Of a stretch of 64,000 nucleotides of DNA, positions 18,295 to 28,525 are shown piece after piece. Source of the DNA: Undibacterium sp. CCC3.4 (lineage in GTDB: Bacteria > Pseudomonadota > Gammaproteobacteria > Burkholderiales > Burkholderiaceae_D). Location: assembly GCF_034347425.1 (NCBI RefSeq), contig NZ_CP133779.1, forward strand, positions 3,472,001 through 3,536,000, in the 5' to 3' direction. Position 1 is the first letter of the stretch; the number at the start of each line of letters is the position of its first letter. Made by a program: the position numbers and the translations under genes. Under the pieces are notes generated by a model, which saw nothing but the letters and a program-made list of their open reading frames with translations, did no database searches and had not been told where the DNA came from.

Positions 18295-18918
18295 ATGAGC
18301 CAATTCTTTCAAATCCATCCTGAGAATCCGCAACTGCGTTTGATCAAACAAGCGGTGCAAATCATTGGTTCCGGCGGCATTGTCGCCGTCCCCACCGATT
18401 CTTGCTACGCGCTGGTGTGCCACCTCGACGATAAAGATGCCGTGATGCGTATGCGAAAGATTCGCGGAGTTGATGATAAGCATCACCTGACTTTATTGTG
18501 CCGCGACTTATCCGAGATTGCCTTGTATGCCAAGGTTGATAATCGCCAGTATCGCTTGCTCAAGGCCGCCACGCCGGGACCCTACACCATGATTCTGGAA
18601 GCGACCAAGGAAGTGCCGCGCCGCTTGAGTCATCCCTCGCGCAAAACGATAGGCTTGCGCGTGCCGCAAAACCTCATTACTCAGGCTTTACTGGCAGAAT
18701 TAGGGCAACCCTTATTGGCCACCACACTGATCTTGCCGGATCAAGACGAGCCCTTGACCGATGCCGAGCTGATTCGCGCCGAGTTGGAAAAGCGCATAGA
18801 ACTCATCATCGACGGCGGAGCCTGCAGTCTGGTGCCAACCACGGTGGTCGATCTGAGTGGCGAGACGCCGCAATTGTTACGTCAAGGAAGCGGCGACGTG
18901 GCAGTATTTGGCATATGA
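18295..18918 (+). CDS. yciO: YciO family protein (Sua5/YciO/YrdC fold)
   Basis: The 207-residue protein has the YrdC-like fold with IVAVPTDSCYALVC (about 23-36), KIRGVDDKHHLTLLCRDLSEI and GPYTMILEATKEVP. It ends with LVPTTVVDLSG. The KxR-type PTDS and the lack of a Sua5 C-terminal domain point to the YciO branch rather than TsaC. YciO binds nucleotides or RNA and its role in tRNA t6A modification is debated. The ATG at 18295 is chosen because the frame upstream overlaps htpX. The M50 protease gene follows about 55 bases later. Confidence 0.88.
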   Translation: MSQFFQIHPENPQLRLIKQAVQIIGSGGIVAVPTDSCYALVCHLDDKDAVMRMRKIRGVDDKHHLTLLCRDLSEIALYAKVDNRQYRLLKAATPGPYTMILEATKEVPRRLSHPSRKTIGLRVPQNLITQALLAELGQPLLATTLILPDQDEPLTDAELIRAELEKRIELIIDGGACSLVPTTVVDLSGETPQLLRQGSGDVAVFGI

Positions 18919-18972
18919 TGAGGCGCACGCAGAGCACACAGCCCTGCAATTGACTTTTTTTAGAAAATCTCC

Positions 18973-19635
18973 ATGAATGATTTAATCCAGACAGTGCTGG
19001 TCTATGCCTTGCCGGTGATTTTTGCCATTACCTTGCACGAGGCTGCGCACGGCTATGCGGCCAAACATTTCGGCGATACGACCGCACAAAGTCAAGGGCG
19101 ACTCAGTCTCAACCCGCTCGTGCATATCGATCCTATCGGCACCATTGTTGTTCCGGTAGTCTTGTACTTGGCCAGCGGCGGGGCTTTTTTGGTCGGTTAT
19201 GCCAAGCCAGTGCCGGTCAATTTCGGGCATCTGAAAAATCCTAAACGCGACATGGCGTGGGTTGCTTTGGCCGGCCCGGCGGCCAACTTCGTCATGGCAT
19301 TTTTCTGGTTGCTGTTCGGCATCGTGCTGCAATCGATGCAATTGAGTGAGCCGTATTTTTACAAAATGGCCGAAGCCGGCGTCTTGACCAATTTAGCCCT
19401 GTTGGCGTTTAACTTATTTCCTATCCCGCCGCTCGATGGCGGCCGCATCGTCGTCAGTTTGTTGCCCTACAAAATGGCTTACCAATTTGCGCGCATCGAG
19501 CCGTATGGCTTTTTCATCTTGCTTGGTTTCATGTTTTTGCACTTGCTGCAATTTTGGATGACGCCACTGATGGTCCTCAGTAACTTGCTGCTGCAATTGC
19601 TGGCCTCACCCTTACGTATGTTGCTGGGCGTGTGA
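18973..19635 (+). CDS. site-2 protease family (M50) membrane metalloprotease
   Basis: The 220-residue protein carries the zinc site HEAAH in ITLHEAAHGYAAKHFGD (about 15-31). A second motif region is FNLFPIPPLDGGRI, where the N-P-x-D-G type ligand occurs as PIPPLDGG. Five or six hydrophobic segments place the active site in the membrane. Members of this short M50 subfamily are common in Betaproteobacteria beside yciO; their substrates are mostly unknown. The gene is followed 4 bases later by a methyltransferase gene. Confidence 0.9.
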   Translation: MNDLIQTVLVYALPVIFAITLHEAAHGYAAKHFGDTTAQSQGRLSLNPLVHIDPIGTIVVPVVLYLASGGAFLVGYAKPVPVNFGHLKNPKRDMAWVALAGPAANFVMAFFWLLFGIVLQSMQLSEPYFYKMAEAGVLTNLALLAFNLFPIPPLDGGRIVVSLLPYKMAYQFARIEPYGFFILLGFMFLHLLQFWMTPLMVLSNLLLQLLASPLRMLLGV

Positions 19636-19639
19636 AGTC

Positions 19640-20203
19640 TTGCTGATCAATCCGACAGTGGCTGCGCCGGCGGCTTGGGTGCTGCGCTTCTTACCGCTGC
19701 TGCCGGCTGGCTTGGTGCTCGATCTGGCCTGCGGCAGTGGACGGCATACCCGCTGCTTACTCGAGCGTGGTCATGCCGTGCTGGCCTTGGATCGCGATGT
19801 TGCCGTGCTCTCAGCGTTGCAGCTCGCTGGTGCGCGGACCATGCAGCATGATCTCGAAGCCGGTGGGCTGGATTGGCCATTCGCTGCCAAGCAATTTGCT
19901 GCCATCGTCGTCAGTAATTATCTACATCGGCCCTTGTTTCCGCTGCTGCTCGATAGCTTGCAGGAGGGCGGAGTGTTGATTTATCAAACTTTCGCCATAG
20001 GCAACGCGGCCTTCGGCAAGCCCTCGAATCCTGATTTCTTATTGCATCAGGGTGAATTATTGGCACATCTGGCAGCCGATTCTTCCATGCAGGTGATCGC
20101 CTACGAACACGGTTACGTGAGTACGCCGAAGCCGGCTGTGGTGCAGCGTATTTGCGCGCGCAAGGGCGGGGATGGGGCGCGACCATCGGCTTTATGTTCA
20201 TAG
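19640..20203 (+). CDS. class I SAM-dependent methyltransferase
   Basis: The 187-residue protein has the SAM-binding motif I VLDLACGSGRHTRCLLERGH (about 26-45), the acidic motif ALDRD, and a post-III strand GVLIYQTFAIG. It resembles the TehB/UbiE-like small methyltransferases. The likely start is TTG at 19640, 4 bases after the protease stop, indicating translational coupling; no ATG lies early in the frame. The substrate is unknown. Confidence 0.75.
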   Translation: MLINPTVAAPAAWVLRFLPLLPAGLVLDLACGSGRHTRCLLERGHAVLALDRDVAVLSALQLAGARTMQHDLEAGGLDWPFAAKQFAAIVVSNYLHRPLFPLLLDSLQEGGVLIYQTFAIGNAAFGKPSNPDFLLHQGELLAHLAADSSMQVIAYEHGYVSTPKPAVVQRICARKGGDGARPSALCS

Positions 20204-20293
20204 TGCAAGTTTGCCGTGCTAAGCATGCTAATAGCACCCCAGAGTTGCTGTCTATCCGCTACAATCGAGGTTTTACTTTTTTAACGCACTAAC

Positions 20294-21178
20294 ATGACAA
20301 ACATACAGGGTAGTCTGGTTGCTATTGTGACCCCTATGCACGCCGATGGCAGTCTTGATTTGCCTTGCTTGCGTAAATTAATCGACTGGCATATTGCCGA
20401 AGGCACCGATGGGATCGTGATAGTCGGTACCACCGGCGAGTCGCCGACCGTGTCGGTCGAAGAGCATTGTGAACTCATTCGTGTGGCAGTCGAACATGCC
20501 GCCAAGCGCGTGCCGATTATCGCCGGTTCCGGTGGTAATTCGACCGCCGAAGCGATCGCGCTGACCAAGTTCGCCAAACAAGCGGGTGCCGATGCCTCGC
20601 TGCAAGTTGTGCCTTACTACAACCGTCCTACTCAGGAAGGCATGTACCAGCACTTCAAAGCCATCGCGCAAGCGGTCGACCTGCCGATTATTCTGTATAA
20701 CGTGCCGGGACGTACCGTGGCCGATATGGCGAATGAAACCATCGTTCGCTTGGCGCAAATTCCTGGCATTATTGGTGTCAAAGATGCCACCGGCAATATC
20801 GCCCGCGGCATCGAATTGCTCAGCCTGGTGCCGGCTGGTTTTGCCGTGTATTCCGGTGATGATGCCACGGCTATGGCCTTGATGTTCTGCGGTGGTCAAG
20901 GCAATATTTCCGTCACGGCCAATGTCGCACCACGCGCCATGCACGAATTGTGTGTCGCGGCGATGGCTGGCGATACTGCCAAGGCAATTGCTATTAATAA
21001 TTCTGTTTTATCCTTGCACAGCAAGTTGTTCATCGAACCTAATCCTTTGCCGGTAAAATGGGCGCTGCAGGAAATGGGTTTGATCCCGTCAGGCTTGCGT
21101 TTACCCTTGGTGACGATGGCTGAGCAATATCACGCAACAGTACGCACAGCTTTGCGCGAAGCAGGTATATTAAAATAA
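20294..21178 (+). CDS. dapA: 4-hydroxy-tetrahydrodipicolinate synthase
   Basis: The 294-residue class I aldolase condenses pyruvate with aspartate semialdehyde in the lysine/diaminopimelate pathway. The Schiff-base lysine is K163 in [18 protein letters not shown] carries the catalytic tyrosine segment, and the pyruvate site is GTTGESPT. The start ATG follows the motif 'acgcactaac' without a strong RBS. It is followed by bamC after 79 bases, the usual arrangement. Confidence 0.97.
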   Translation: MTNIQGSLVAIVTPMHADGSLDLPCLRKLIDWHIAEGTDGIVIVGTTGESPTVSVEEHCELIRVAVEHAAKRVPIIAGSGGNSTAEAIALTKFAKQAGADASLQVVPYYNRPTQEGMYQHFKAIAQAVDLPIILYNVPGRTVADMANETIVRLAQIPGIIGVKDATGNIARGIELLSLVPAGFAVYSGDDATAMALMFCGGQGNISVTANVAPRAMHELCVAAMAGDTAKAIAINNSVLSLHSKLFIEPNPLPVKWALQEMGLIPSGLRLPLVTMAEQYHATVRTALREAGILK

Positions 21179-21257
21179 GTATCAGCTTGATGCGCCGGCC
21201 GGGCCGGCGCACCGCTCCACGTTTTTTCATTGATAACAAATTGGTAGGGACTTTCAC

Positions 21258-22421
21258 ATGGCAAAAAGCTTTGTTGCTAAAAACGGCATCATCGGTGTTC
21301 TCGCGATCGCGGGACTGAGTGCATGCAGCTCGGTTGGTAATTTGATAGAGCCCAATAAAATCGATTACAAAAGTGCAGCCAAGGCGACCTCTATTTCATT
21401 GGATGTTCCCCCTGATTTGACGCAAATCGCGCGCGACAACCGGTTTGCCGTGCCTGATGCAAATAAAAGCAGCGCGACGGCGTCGGGCTACAATCTTGAA
21501 AAAGGCAACAAGGTCAGTGTCAGCAGTGCCGTGGTCGCGCCGACTAAAGTCAATGACATGCGTATCGTCCGTTCGGGTTCCGAGCGCTGGTTAGTGGTCA
21601 AGCAAACGCCGGAAGCCTTGTGGCCGCAGCTGAAAGATTTTTGGCAAGAACTTGGTTTCCTGGTCAATGTTGAAAATCAGCAAACCGGTGTAATGGAAAC
21701 CGATTGGGCCGAAAATCGTGCCAAAATCCCACAAGATTTGTTACGTAATACTCTGGGTAAGGTGCTCGATTCGCTGTATTCTACCGGCGAGCGCGATAAA
21801 TTTCGCACCCGTCTTGAGCGCGGTGAAAACGGCGAAGTTGAAATTTACATCAGCCATCGCGGTGCCGAAGAAGTCTTGACCGGCCCGGCCAAAGACGGTT
21901 CGGCCTGGACGCCACGTGCGCCTGATCCAGGGCTGGAAGCAGAATTCTTGGCGCGTCTGATGGCGCGTTTGTCCAGCGACGGCGTCGCATCGCCGTTGGC
22001 ACCGGCAGCAGTGACAGCGGTCGAACTCAAACCGCATTCGAAGCTGATCAAAACGGCTGACGCCAGTCAAGTTGAAGTCGATGAAGGTTTCGACCGCGCT
22101 TGGCGTCGCGTTGGCTTGGCACTCGATCGCGTCGGTTTCACGGTAGAAGATCGCGATCGTTCGCAGGGCTTGTATTTCGTCCGCTACATCGATCAAGATA
22201 TCGAAGCCAAAACCAAGGGTGCCGGTGATGGTTTCTTCTCCAAACTGTTCTCAAGCAATTCCGACGAAGCGTCTAAAAATGCGCAGAAATATCGCGTCTC
22301 GGTCAAAAATGCAGCCAACGGCGAGAGCAGTGTCGTTACCGTACTCAATAACGACGGTAAAGTCGACCGTTCTGTGGTGGCTGAAAAGATCTTGAAATTA
22401 CTCAACGATCAATTGAAATAA
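21258..22421 (+). CDS. bamC: outer-membrane protein assembly factor BamC (lipoprotein)
   Basis: The 387-residue lipoprotein has a lipobox LSAC with the acylated C23, then the BamC N-terminal tail (KIDYKSAAKATSISLDVPPDLT) that contacts BamD. Two helix-grip domains follow (about 95-230 and 255-387), the first containing RWLVVKQTPEALWPQLKDFW. It belongs to the BAM complex that inserts beta-barrel proteins into the outer membrane. The start ATG is well placed after tagggactttcac. Its position directly after dapA is the same as in enteric bacteria. Confidence 0.93.
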   Translation: MAKSFVAKNGIIGVLAIAGLSACSSVGNLIEPNKIDYKSAAKATSISLDVPPDLTQIARDNRFAVPDANKSSATASGYNLEKGNKVSVSSAVVAPTKVNDMRIVRSGSERWLVVKQTPEALWPQLKDFWQELGFLVNVENQQTGVMETDWAENRAKIPQDLLRNTLGKVLDSLYSTGERDKFRTRLERGENGEVEIYISHRGAEEVLTGPAKDGSAWTPRAPDPGLEAEFLARLMARLSSDGVASPLAPAAVTAVELKPHSKLIKTADASQVEVDEGFDRAWRRVGLALDRVGFTVEDRDRSQGLYFVRYIDQDIEAKTKGAGDGFFSKLFSSNSDEASKNAQKYRVSVKNAANGESSVVTVLNNDGKVDRSVVAEKILKLLNDQLK

Positions 22422-22433
22422 ACGATTGTTTGT

Positions 22434-22473
22434 GGCGAAAAAAAACACGGCCGTGGCCGTGTTTTTTTTCGCC
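22434..22473. terminator. bidirectional terminator between bamC and murI
   Basis: A perfect 19-bp stem (GGCGAAAAAAAACACGGCC and its complement) with a GT loop has A and T tracts on both sides. It serves the convergent bamC and murI genes. Confidence 0.92.
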
Positions 22474-22481
22474 TTGTGCTC

Positions 22482-23321
22482 CTAGCTCATACCTAAATTC
22501 AGCGGCGCAACACGAACCTCAGGGGCAGCGATTTTCAATAAGCGTAGCAAGGCTTGCTCGAATGCTTGGCAGTCTGCGCTGGTATACGCGCGCAGCGGTG
22601 CTGTCGGGGGGGGCTTGGTAGCGGCGAGACCAGTTTGTTGTAGTAATCGTTGCAATTGTAAGGCGACTGCCAGACCGGTATCGACCAAGCTGAGGGCAGG
22701 GTAGCGCTGACTGGCTATGATGTCATTGATGAGCGTAGTGGCGAACGGGTAGTGGGTGCAGCCGAGCACCAAGGTATCGATGCCTGCAGCCAGTAGCGGC
22801 GCCAGATGCGCGCTCAGCAGGGCGCGGGTGGTGGCGGTATGTAGCTGATCTTGCTCGATCATTTCTACCAGGCCGACGCCGGCGCGCAGTTCGAAGCTGA
22901 CGCCGGAGCTAAGTAATGCTTGTTGCAGATTTTTAAACTTTTCGCTGTGTAAGGTGGCACTGGTCGCCAGCACACCGACGCGTTTATTTTTGCTCAACAA
23001 GGCGGCCGGTTTCAAGCCCGGTTCGATGCCGACAATGATTAAGTCCGGGTAGCGCTGGCGTAACACGGTAATCGCCGCTGCCGTGGCAGTATTGCATGCC
23101 ACGACCAAGGCTTTGATTGCATGACGCTGGAAAAACTCGGCGATCAACAGGCAGCGCGCAGTGATTTGCGCCGCGGTTTTTTCGCCATACGGGGCAAAGG
23201 CCGAATCGGCTACATACAGCAGCGTTTCATACGGCAGGGTGCTGCGCACATGCTGCAGCACCGACAAGCCACCGACGCCGGAATCGAAGATGCCTACCGG
23301 CGCCGTTGGCTGCTGCTGCAT
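22482..23321 (-). CDS. murI: glutamate racemase
   Basis: The 279-residue cofactor-independent racemase makes D-glutamate for peptidoglycan. It has the two catalytic cysteine motifs, VACNTATAA and LGCTHYPF, and the N-terminal GIFDSGVGGLSVL with D13. The start ATG at 23321 overlaps the fumarase stop (TGATG), so translation is coupled. The longer frame to 23363 lies inside the fumarase gene. The operon order is UPF0114 protein, fumarase, MurI. Confidence 0.96.
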   Translation of the reverse strand: MQQQPTAPVGIFDSGVGGLSVLQHVRSTLPYETLLYVADSAFAPYGEKTAAQITARCLLIAEFFQRHAIKALVVACNTATAAAITVLRQRYPDLIIVGIEPGLKPAALLSKNKRVGVLATSATLHSEKFKNLQQALLSSGVSFELRAGVGLVEMIEQDQLHTATTRALLSAHLAPLLAAGIDTLVLGCTHYPFATTLINDIIASQRYPALSLVDTGLAVALQLQRLLQQTGLAATKPPPTAPLRAYTSADCQAFEQALLRLLKIAAPEVRVAPLNLGMS

Positions 23322-24844
23322 CAGGCTGGATTGAGTGCAATGATGCCGATTTTCGCTTGCCATTCGCGCGGGCCGGTATTGTGTACCGAGGTGCCGTTGG
23401 CATCGACCGCTACCGTCACTGGCATGTCGACAACATCAAATTCGTAAATCGCTTCCATGCCGAGATCGGCAAAGCCGACTACGGTAGCCGACTTGATCGC
23501 TTTCGATACCAAGTAGGCGGCACCACCGACAGCCATCAGATAGGCAGATTGGTGGCGCTTGATCGATTCGATCGCAACTGGGCCGCGTTCGGCCTTGCCT
23601 ATCATGGAAATGAGACCGGTTTGCTCGAGCATCATGTCGGTGAATTTATCCATGCGGGTAGCTGTGGTTGGGCCGGCTGGGCCGACCGCTTCATCGCGCA
23701 CCGGATCGACCGGGCCGACATAGTAAATCACGCGGTTGGTGAAATCGACCGGCAAGCTTTCGCCTTTGGCCAGCATTTCTTGAATACGCTTGTGGGCAGC
23801 ATCGCGACCGGTCAGCATTTTCCCGTTCAACAGCAAAGTCTGGCCAGGTTTCCATGACGCCACTTCAGCCTTGGTCAAGTTGTTGAGATCAACGCGTTGG
23901 GATTTTTCTGTATCGGGCAGCCAATGCACATCAGGCCAGTCGGATAATTTCGGTGGTTCAATATACGTCGGGCCGGAACCATCAAGCACGAAATGTGCGT
24001 GGCGGGTGGCGGCGCAATTTGGAATCATCGCGACCGGTTTCGAAGCCGCGTGGGTCGGGTACATATTGATCTTGACGTCGAGCACAGTGGTCAAACCACC
24101 CAGGCCTTGGGCACCGATGCCCAAGGCATTCACCTTGTCGCACAATTCTATGCGTAATTCTTCGGTCTTGTTGCGTGGGCCACGTTGTTTGAGTTCATAC
24201 ATGTCGATGTCATCCATCAAGGATTCTTTCGCCATCAGCATGGCTTTTTCGGCTGTGCCGCCTATGCCTATGCCGAGCATGCCCGGTGGACACCAGCCGG
24301 CACCCATGGTCGGCACGGTTTTCATGACCCAGTCGATCAAAGAATCGGATGGGTTGAGCATGACGAACTTGCTTTTGTTTTCAGAGCCACCACCCTTGGC
24401 CGCTACTTTGACATCGACGGTATTGCCTGGAACTAATTCCATGTGCACCACGGCCGGGGTATTGTCTTGTGTATTTTTACGATCAAACAGCGGGTCGGCA
24501 ACGATCGATGCGCGCAGTTTATTGTCGGCATTGTTATACGCTTGGCGTACGCCTTCATTGACGGCGTCGGTGATGGAGCCGGTAAAACCTTCGAAACGTA
24601 CACCCATGCCGATTTTCAGGAAGACATTGACGATGCCGGTATCTTGGCAAATCGGACGACGGCCCTCAGCACACATGCGCGAATTGGTGAGAATCTGGGC
24701 AATCGCATCTTTCGCCGCCGGGCTTTGCTCACTCTCATAGGCGCGTGCCAGATGGGCGATATAATCGGCCGGGTGGTAATAGCTGATGTATTGCAGCGCT
24801 GCTGCTACGGATTCGATCAGGTCGTCTCGTTTGATGACTGTCAT
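23321..24844 (-). CDS. fumA: class I fumarate hydratase (iron-sulfur)
   Basis: The 507-residue class I fumarase interconverts fumarate and L-malate using an oxygen-sensitive 4Fe-4S cluster. Family blocks include RPICQDTGIVNVFLKIGMG (about 63-81), GGGSENKSKFVMLNPSDS, GWCPPGMLGIGIGGT and YYVGPVDPVRDEAVGPAGPT. Cysteines in RPICQDTG, GWCPPG and NCAATRHAHF are the expected cluster ligands. The gene is coupled to murI downstream (overlapping stop and start) and follows the UPF0114 gene by 36 bases. Confidence 0.96.
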   Translation of the reverse strand: MTVIKRDDLIESVAAALQYISYYHPADYIAHLARAYESEQSPAAKDAIAQILTNSRMCAEGRRPICQDTGIVNVFLKIGMGVRFEGFTGSITDAVNEGVRQAYNNADNKLRASIVADPLFDRKNTQDNTPAVVHMELVPGNTVDVKVAAKGGGSENKSKFVMLNPSDSLIDWVMKTVPTMGAGWCPPGMLGIGIGGTAEKAMLMAKESLMDDIDMYELKQRGPRNKTEELRIELCDKVNALGIGAQGLGGLTTVLDVKINMYPTHAASKPVAMIPNCAATRHAHFVLDGSGPTYIEPPKLSDWPDVHWLPDTEKSQRVDLNNLTKAEVASWKPGQTLLLNGKMLTGRDAAHKRIQEMLAKGESLPVDFTNRVIYYVGPVDPVRDEAVGPAGPTTATRMDKFTDMMLEQTGLISMIGKAERGPVAIESIKRHQSAYLMAVGGAAYLVSKAIKSATVVGFADLGMEAIYEFDVVDMPVTVAVDANGTSVHNTGPREWQAKIGIIALNPA

Positions 24845-24880
24845 GATTTGGCTCTTGGCTGGTGAAATGAAAAAAGGGGC

Positions 24881-25480
24881 TCAGTGCTGATTGGCTAATA
24901 ACTGGGTCTTGGTCATGATCTGATCGCAATACGCAATCGCCAGTGCTGACAGCAAGAAGGCAATATGGATGCCGGTTTGGGCCAGTACGACATGTGGTTC
25001 ATAGTTGCCGGCATTGATGAAGGTTTTCAGCAGATGGATAGAAGAAATGCCGATGATGGCCATGGCCAGTTTGACCTTCAGCACAGAGGCATTGACATGG
25101 GACAGCCATTCCGGTTGATCGGGATGATTGTCCAAGCCGAGTCGGGATACGAAAGTTTCGTAGCCACCAATGATGACCATGATCAGCAGATTGGAAATCA
25201 TGACCACGTCGATCAAGCCCAGCACAACCAGCATGATGGTGGTTTCGGTCAGTTTGCTTGGGCGTACATTTCCATTCGCGACCGCATCGAGAATATGCTG
25301 TAGTGCAGCTTCGTTGCCGAGCGCGGCGCCGATCAGATCGGTCAACTCGACCCAGAAGTGAAATACATACACACATTGGGCGAGGATGAGACCTAAATAC
25401 AGTGGCACCTGCAGCCAGCGGCTGAAAAAAATGATGTTGGAGAGCGGTGAAAGTTTTGGTGGAGTCGGATTGGTGGGCAT
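24881..25480 (-). CDS. UPF0114 / TIGR00645 family (YqhA-like) inner-membrane protein
   Basis: The 199-residue protein has three to four membrane helices. Family blocks are FFSRWLQVPLYLGLILAQCV, MLVVLGLIDVVMISNLLIMV and VKLAMAIIGISSIHLLKTFI. Its function is unknown. The ATG at 25480 is chosen because the family starts about 15 residues before SNIIFFSRW; the upstream frame to 25636 is not conserved. It is the first gene of the minus-strand trio with fumA and murI. Confidence 0.9.
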   Translation of the reverse strand: MPTNPTPPKLSPLSNIIFFSRWLQVPLYLGLILAQCVYVFHFWVELTDLIGAALGNEAALQHILDAVANGNVRPSKLTETTIMLVVLGLIDVVMISNLLIMVIIGGYETFVSRLGLDNHPDQPEWLSHVNASVLKVKLAMAIIGISSIHLLKTFINAGNYEPHVVLAQTGIHIAFLLSALAIAYCDQIMTKTQLLANQH

Positions 25481-25820
25481 GGATAAGGTGCGTGATGAAT
25501 CACGACGACGAATGCTGAAAACCAGTATTTTACATCTGCAGCACCATGTCGTGTGGCCTGGCATGCCGACGATTGGCATAGAATGCTGAAATTGGGCTGG
25601 AGAAATGCGGAAAAATTGCGGCTGCTCCGCTTGCATTTGCCTTGTGGCATGCCGTCCACAAGGCCGATACGAGCGTAAGCCTAGAGTAAGTCTGTCCGAT
25701 TAAGCTGATTTCATCAGATCGATCGATGAGGCCTGTCGTCAGTAGACGATGTGCAGAGAACGGGACTCATCGTGTTTCGACAGTCTTAATTTTTTACACT
25801 ATAACAAGTTGGAGACCAGC

Positions 25821-27815
25821 ATGACCGACCTCACCGCGGCACACTCTGAAATAAAAGCCGAATCGCGCGTTTTTCCGCCTCCGGCAGCATTTGCCGCACA
25901 GGCGACAATTTCCGGTATGGATGCTTACCATGCCATGTGCAACGCGGCAGAGGCCGATTACACCGGTTTCTGGGGCAAGCTGGCACGTGAGAACTTGCAC
26001 TGGCATAAGCCGTTTGAAACCGTGCTCGATGAAAGTCAGGCACCGTTTTACAAATGGTTCGAAGATGGCTTGCTCAACGTTTCGTATAATTGTCTCGACG
26101 TGAACCTGCAAAACGGCAATGCTGACAAAGTTGCGGTGATTTTTGAAACCGATGGCGGCGAAGTCACACGCACTACTTATCAAGAATTGCACCGTCGCGT
26201 TTGCGAATTTGCCAATGGCTTGAAATCGCTCGGCATCGTCAAAGGCGATCGCGTGGTAATTTACATGCCGATGTCGGTGGAAGGCGTCATTGCCATGCAA
26301 GCTTGCGCCCGTATCGGTGCCACCCATTCCGTCGTGTTCGGTGGTTTTTCCGCGAAATCGCTGCAGGAACGCATCGTCGACGTCGGTGCCGTGGCCGTGC
26401 TTACTGCTGATCAACAAGTTCGCGGTGGTAAGCATTTGCCGCTCAAAGCCATTGTCGATGAAGCGCTGGCCCTTGGCGATTGCGAAAAAGTTAGAAATGT
26501 TATCGTTTATCAACGCACCGGTGGTGCCGTGACAATGACGGCCGGCCGCGATCTGTGGATGCACGAATTGGTCGCCACCCAATCGGCGGTCTGTGAGCCG
26601 GAATGGGTCAGTGCCGAACATCCGCTGTTCATCCTCTATACCTCAGGTTCGACCGGCAAACCGAAAGGTGTGCAGCATTCATCGGGCGGCTATTTGCTGT
26701 GGGCGATATTGACGATGAAGTGGACCTTTGACATCAAACCAGCCGATGTTTTCTGGTGTACCGCCGATATCGGCTGGGTCACTGGTCACACTTACATCAC
26801 TTACGGCCCCTTGGCAGTCGGCGCGACCGAAATCATTTTCGAAGGCATTCCGACTTTCCCCAACGCCGGCCGGTTCTGGAGCATGATAGAAAAGCATCAG
26901 GTCAGCATTTTCTACACGGCACCAACGGCAATTCGCTCGCTGATCAAGGCGGCCGATGCCGATGCTGCGATTCATCCCGATCGCTACGATCTGTCTTCCT
27001 TGCGCCTGCTGGGCTCAGTCGGTGAACCGATCAATCCGGAAGCCTGGATGTGGTATCACAAGCATATTGGTCGCGATAACTGTCCTATCGTCGATACCTT
27101 CTGGCAAACCGAAACCGGCGGTCATATGATGACACCCTTGCCGGGCGCGACACCATTGGTGCCGGGTTCCTGTACCTTGCCTTTGCCGGGTATCATGGCA
27201 GCCATCGTCGATGAAACCGGTCATGATTTACCGAACGGTCAGGGTGGTATTTTAGTGATCAAGCGGCCATGGCCAGCGATGATCAGAACAATCTGGGGCG
27301 ATCCTGAACGCTTCAAGAAAAGTTATTTCCCGGAAGAATATGGTGGCACCTTGTATCTGGCCGGCGATGGTGCCATCCGTAATAAAGATACCGCTTATTT
27401 CACCATCACCGGGCGTATCGATGACGTGCTTAACGTGTCCGGTCATCGTATGGGTACAATGGAAATCGAATCGGCGCTGGTGGCCCATCCATTGGTAGCT
27501 GAAGCGGCCGTGGTCGGTCGGCCCGACGATACCACCGGTGAAGCGATTTGTGCCTTTGTTGTACTCAAGCGTAGCCGTCCTATCGGCGAAGAAGCCAAGC
27601 AAATTGCGGCGGAATTGCGCAATTGGGTAGCCAAAGAAATCGGACCGATTGCCAAGCCAAAAGAAATTCGTTTCGGTGATAATTTGCCGAAAACACGTTC
27701 AGGTAAGATCATGCGCCGTCTACTGCGCGTGCTGGCTAAGGGGGAAGAAATCACGCAAGATATTTCGACGCTTGAAAATCCGGCGATACTCGAGCAGCTC
27801 AAGCAGGCGCAATAA
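25821..27815 (+). CDS. acsA: acetyl-CoA synthetase (AMP-forming acetate-CoA ligase)
   Basis: The 664-residue ANL-superfamily ligase activates acetate to acetyl-adenylate and then acetyl-CoA. Motifs seen are the P-loop [14 protein letters not shown], the acetate-pocket region [19 protein letters not shown] with its conserved tryptophan, [10 protein letters not shown], and the hinge [17 protein letters not shown]. The catalytic, acetylatable lysine is K629 in TRSGKIMRR. The start ATG at 25821 follows an RBS-like ggag, and the frame upstream is not conserved. It stands alone with its own terminator. Confidence 0.95.
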   Translation: MTDLTAAHSEIKAESRVFPPPAAFAAQATISGMDAYHAMCNAAEADYTGFWGKLARENLHWHKPFETVLDESQAPFYKWFEDGLLNVSYNCLDVNLQNGNADKVAVIFETDGGEVTRTTYQELHRRVCEFANGLKSLGIVKGDRVVIYMPMSVEGVIAMQACARIGATHSVVFGGFSAKSLQERIVDVGAVAVLTADQQVRGGKHLPLKAIVDEALALGDCEKVRNVIVYQRTGGAVTMTAGRDLWMHELVATQSAVCEPEWVSAEHPLFILYTSGSTGKPKGVQHSSGGYLLWAILTMKWTFDIKPADVFWCTADIGWVTGHTYITYGPLAVGATEIIFEGIPTFPNAGRFWSMIEKHQVSIFYTAPTAIRSLIKAADADAAIHPDRYDLSSLRLLGSVGEPINPEAWMWYHKHIGRDNCPIVDTFWQTETGGHMMTPLPGATPLVPGSCTLPLPGIMAAIVDETGHDLPNGQGGILVIKRPWPAMIRTIWGDPERFKKSYFPEEYGGTLYLAGDGAIRNKDTAYFTITGRIDDVLNVSGHRMGTMEIESALVAHPLVAEAAVVGRPDDTTGEAICAFVVLKRSRPIGEEAKQIAAELRNWVAKEIGPIAKPKEIRFGDNLPKTRSGKIMRRLLRVLAKGEEITQDISTLENPAILEQLKQAQ

Positions 27816-27837
27816 GCCGGCCGTCTGCGGTTTACCT

Positions 27838-27873
27838 GAAACAGCCGCTGCTCGGTTCCGCAGCGGCTGTTTC
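27838..27873. terminator. bidirectional stem-loop terminator between acsA and the NarL-type regulator gene
   Basis: GAAACAGCCGCTG and CAGCGGCTGTTTC form a 13-bp stem with loop ctcggttccg. It touches the stop codon of the convergent regulator gene. The trailing T run is short. Confidence 0.75.
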
Positions 27874-28525
27874 ATATGTGCGTCAAACCACGGCGTATCG
27901 CATATTTGGTCAACTCGGCAACCGAATGGATGTCGAGTTTACCCATAATATTGCGGCGGTGAACTTCAACGGTGCTGATGGCAATATGTAACTCACTACC
28001 GATCTCGGGAGAACTTTTTCCTTGGCAAATCAGGCGCAGTACTTCACGCTCACGTTTTCCCAAATGTCCTTCCGGGACGTGATTGAGCAAGCTCGATTCG
28101 TCGGCACAGGCCAAGGCGACCATCATGGCCGCCGATTCCGGACAAAGATAGACATGGCCTTGCGCCACGCTGGCGATGGCGCGCCTCAATTGTTCGCTGG
28201 CAGCCGATTTGACCACATAGGCCAGCGCGCCGGCGCTCATCATCTCGACGATAAATTGTTTGTAGCCAAACGCCGACAGTGCTACCACACCGGTATGCGG
28301 TGCCAGACGTAAAATCTTTCGAGTGGCATCGATCCCATTCATATTCGGCATGCTGACATCCATCACCACCACGTCAGGTTGCAACTGCGTGATGACTTCT
28401 TCGATGCGACTGCCATCGCCTAACTCGCCGACGACCTCCAAGCCGGTTTCTTTGCTGAGCATGAAGCCTAAGGCTTCGCGCAGCATGGTGTGATCATCGA
28501 CTAATAACACGCGGGTGCGGCTCAT
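27872..28525 (-). CDS. NarL/FixJ-family response regulator
   Basis: The 217-residue protein has a receiver domain (about 4-120) with the acidic pocket D10-D11, the phosphorylation site D56 in VVVMDVSMPNMNG, and K106 in YVVKSA. A LuxR-type HTH follows (about 152-212, LGKREREVLRLICQGKSSPE). It is a transcription factor controlled by a histidine kinase. Its start overlaps, by 4 bases (ATGA), a short frame encoding only a piece of a kinase ATPase domain. The normal partner therefore seems lost. Its targets are unknown. Confidence 0.92.
   Translation of the reverse strand: MSRTRVLLVDDHTMLREALGFMLSKETGLEVVGELGDGSRIEEVITQLQPDVVVMDVSMPNMNGIDATRKILRLAPHTGVVALSAFGYKQFIVEMMSAGALAYVVKSAASEQLRRAIASVAQGHVYLCPESAAMMVALACADESSLLNHVPEGHLGKREREVLRLICQGKSSPEIGSELHIAISTVEVHRRNIMGKLDIHSVAELTKYAIRRGLTHI

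Noticed and set aside
23790..24740. 316-residue plus-strand frame opposite fumarase
   Set aside because: Antisense shadow of fumA with no recognisable domain.
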